NCBI GenBank assembly: GCA_050184225.1
Contig: JBFXAN010000248.1
Location: 1-7,242, forward strand
Reading direction: 5' to 3'
Length of the DNA stretch: 7,242 nucleotides
Source of the DNA: JBFXAN01 sp050184225
GTDB taxonomy: Bacteria; Chloroflexota; Dehalococcoidia; CAUJGQ01
This document shows, piece by piece, positions 6,261-7,242 of this stretch. The notes under the pieces are model-generated. The model was not told the DNA's origin and made no database searches. It saw nothing but the letters and a program-made list of their open reading frames with translations. Both the position numbers and the translations under genes were made by a program. Each line of letters opens with the position of its first letter. Position 1 is the first letter of the stretch.

Positions 6261-7028
6261 ATGGCCATCTCCCTCAAGTCCACCGACGAGATCTCCCGCA
6301 TGCGCGAGGCCGGCCGGCATGTCGCCGAAGTCCTCCATATCCTCGCCGCCATGGTGCGGCCGGGATTGGTCGTGGCCGATCTCGATGCAGCGGTCCGGGA
6401 CGAGTACGCCCGCCGCGGGCTGACGGCGACGTTCCTCCACTATCAGCCGCACCCCAACCAACCGCCGTATCCATCGACCGTCTGCGTCAGCATCAACGAC
6501 CAGATCGTCCACGGCATCCCCGGCACGCGGGTCTTGCAGGACGGCGACGTGGTCAAGCTCGACCTCGGCGCGACCTACCGCGGCTACGTCGGCGACTCGG
6601 CGATCACCGTCGGCTGCGGCACCCTTTCCGCCGCGTCTCAGCGCCTGATCGACGTCACCGACGACTCGCTGCGCCTCGCAATCGAGCAGTCGCGCGCCGG
6701 CGGCCGCCTCGGCGACATCGGCGCCGTGATCCAGCGGCGGATCGAGGGCTGCGGCATGTCCGTGATCAAGAACTACGGCGGCCACGGCGTCGGCCGAAGC
6801 ATGCACGAGGAGCCGTTCGTGCCCAACCACGGCACACCGGGAACCGGCCGCCGCCTGAAACCAGGCATGGTGATCGCGATCGAGCCGATGGCGACCCTCG
6901 GCGGCGACGAGTCCTTCTGCGCCGACGACGGCTGGACCGTCTCCACCTCCGACGGCAGCCTCGCCTCCCACTTCGAGCACACCGTCGCCATCACCAAGAA
7001 CGGCCCCCTGATCCTCACCGCACCGTAA
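6261..7028 (+). CDS. map: Type I methionine aminopeptidase
   Basis: This 255-residue cytoplasmic metallopeptidase removes the initiator Met from nascent proteins with small second residues. All five metal ligands of the pita-bread fold are visible: D101 in VKLDLGA, D112 in GYVGDSA, H175 in YGGHGVGR, E208 in AIEPM and E239 in FEHTVAIT. The substrate-site His in IVHGIP (H84) and the His in MHEEP (H182) are also present, so the enzyme should be active. Length matches the short type Ia form with no N-terminal zinc-finger or linker extension. The ATG at 6261 has a good Shine-Dalgarno and begins the family N-terminus (ISLKSTDEISRMREAG). It stands alone, divergent from tetR, not in the usual secY-adk-map ribosomal protein cluster, so it may be a second, regulated copy. 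A palindromic repeat follows its stop. Confidence 0.96.
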   Translation: MAISLKSTDEISRMREAGRHVAEVLHILAAMVRPGLVVADLDAAVRDEYARRGLTATFLHYQPHPNQPPYPSTVCVSINDQIVHGIPGTRVLQDGDVVKLDLGATYRGYVGDSAITVGCGTLSAASQRLIDVTDDSLRLAIEQSRAGGRLGDIGAVIQRRIEGCGMSVIKNYGGHGVGRSMHEEPFVPNHGTPGTGRRLKPGMVIAIEPMATLGGDESFCADDGWTVSTSDGSLASHFEHTVAITKNGPLILTAP

Positions 7029-7051
7029 TATTTCAGACGAACCGCCCATCC

Positions 7052-7118
7052 TGTCATCCTGAACGCAGTGAAGGATCTCGGATGCAGTTAGACCTCCGAG
7101 ATCCTTCACTGCGTTCAG
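7052..7118. repeat. Long perfect palindromic repeat, truncated on its right side
   Basis: The left arm (7059-7082, starting CTGAACGCAGTG) and right arm (7095-7118, ending CACTGCGTTCAG) are perfect reverse complements over 24 bases, with a 12-base loop. The left arm is preceded by TGTCATC (7052-7058), the typical outer end of the interspersed repeat family containing CATCCTGAACGCAGTGAAGG. The right arm should be followed by GATGACA but is followed by CAACGGT. The structure lies 30 bases after the map stop and could form a strong RNA hairpin at the 3' end of that mRNA, although no T-tract follows. Family membership is from recognition of the motif; other copies are not in the window. Confidence 0.8.
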
Positions 7119-7242
7119 CAACGGTCTTGAAGGTCACGGGGTTCGGTCATGATAGTCCTCCTGGAACGGGGTCTGGTGGCGCAGCAGCGCATTGAGGATG
7201 GTGAGCAGCTTGCGCATGCAGGCGACCAGCGCGAGCTTCTTC
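7119..7242 (-). mobile_element. Right end of an IS110-family insertion sequence (incomplete, runs off the window)
   Basis: This contains the 3' end of an IS110-family transposase gene and only 15 bases between its stop and the broken palindrome. IS110 elements lack terminal inverted repeats and use a bridge RNA encoded in a non-coding end to choose a target. The inferred boundary (7118/7119) is where the symmetry of the palindrome stops. The short right end fits the IS110 group, in which the RNA-encoding non-coding region lies upstream of the transposase, here beyond the right edge. The boundary is inferred, not proven. Confidence 0.65.
7134..7242 (-). CDS. IS110-family transposase, C-terminal fragment (5' part outside the window)
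   Basis: The minus strand encodes 35 residues before a TGA at 7134-7136, including KKLALVACMRKLLTILNALL and then RHQTPFQEDYHDRTP. The stretch LVACMRKLLTILNALLR is the characteristic helix near the C-terminus of IS110/IS116/IS902 (Transposase_20) proteins, followed as usual by a short polar tail. The DEDD RuvC-like domain and the catalytic serine are upstream and not visible, so it is unknown whether the transposase is intact. The visible part has no frameshift or stop. The gene is cut only by the window edge. Confidence 0.8.
   Translation of the reverse strand, partial: KKLALVACMRKLLTILNALLRHQTPFQEDYHDRTP

Noticed and set aside
7052..7118. A CRISPR repeat or rho-independent terminator reading of the palindrome
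   Set aside because: There is only one unit and no spacers, and the stem is followed by no T-tract; an interspersed palindrome fits better.
6201..7121. A 306-codon open frame on the minus strand
   Set aside because: It is antisense to map, with its start in the palindromic repeat; its composition (Gly/Asp/Val/Ala with few motifs) is that of a shadow frame.

Overview
The window is strongly GC-rich bacterial DNA, packed with genes, many of them overlapping. It contains no RNA gene and no CRISPR array that I can recognise. The base composition, the two kinds of short palindromic repeat and the mix of genes would fit a high-GC lineage such as Chloroflexota (Thermomicrobia-like). That placement is a weak inference, because no phylogenetic marker here settles it.

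Left part (42-3827, minus strand). A tight four-gene operon runs right to left: a family 2 glycosyltransferase, a SAM-dependent methyltransferase, an NAD-dependent sugar-nucleotide epimerase/dehydratase-like protein, and a DegT/DnrJ/EryC1 PLP aminotransferase. Each junction is a 4-base stop/start overlap (ATGA, ATGA, GTGA), so the genes are probably translationally coupled. Together they look like a small module that makes and transfers a modified (probably amino) sugar for a surface glycan or glycolipid. The substrate cannot be read from the sequence. The last gene ends inside a GC-rich dispersed palindromic repeat (about 28-70), which supplies its last residues and its stop codon. The epimerase-like protein has Asn where the YxxxK catalytic Tyr is expected.

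Middle part (3963-5259). A yajQ-type gene (UPF0234, nucleotide/cyclic-di-GMP binding family) on the plus strand converges on, and overlaps by 14 bases, a TrmH/SpoU-family rRNA 2'-O-methyltransferase gene on the minus strand. The yajQ promoter is placed so that its transcript may be leaderless.

Right part (5495-7028). A TetR-family repressor gene (minus) is divergent from a type I methionine aminopeptidase gene (plus). They share a 94-bp region containing an AT-rich island and an ACAC-GTA-GTGT inverted repeat, a candidate operator.

Right edge (7052-7242). Downstream of map lies a perfect 24-bp-stem palindromic repeat. It is abruptly cut at 7118/7119 by what appears to be the right end of an IS110-family insertion sequence, of which only the last 35 codons of the transposase (minus strand) are in the window. 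The truncation is asymmetric: the outer seven bases of the left arm have no partner on the right. The junction falls at a CT dinucleotide on the element's strand. This looks like an RNA-guided (bridge-RNA) IS110 insertion into a repeat, and it is the most interesting observation here. I see no clearly new multi-gene system in the window.
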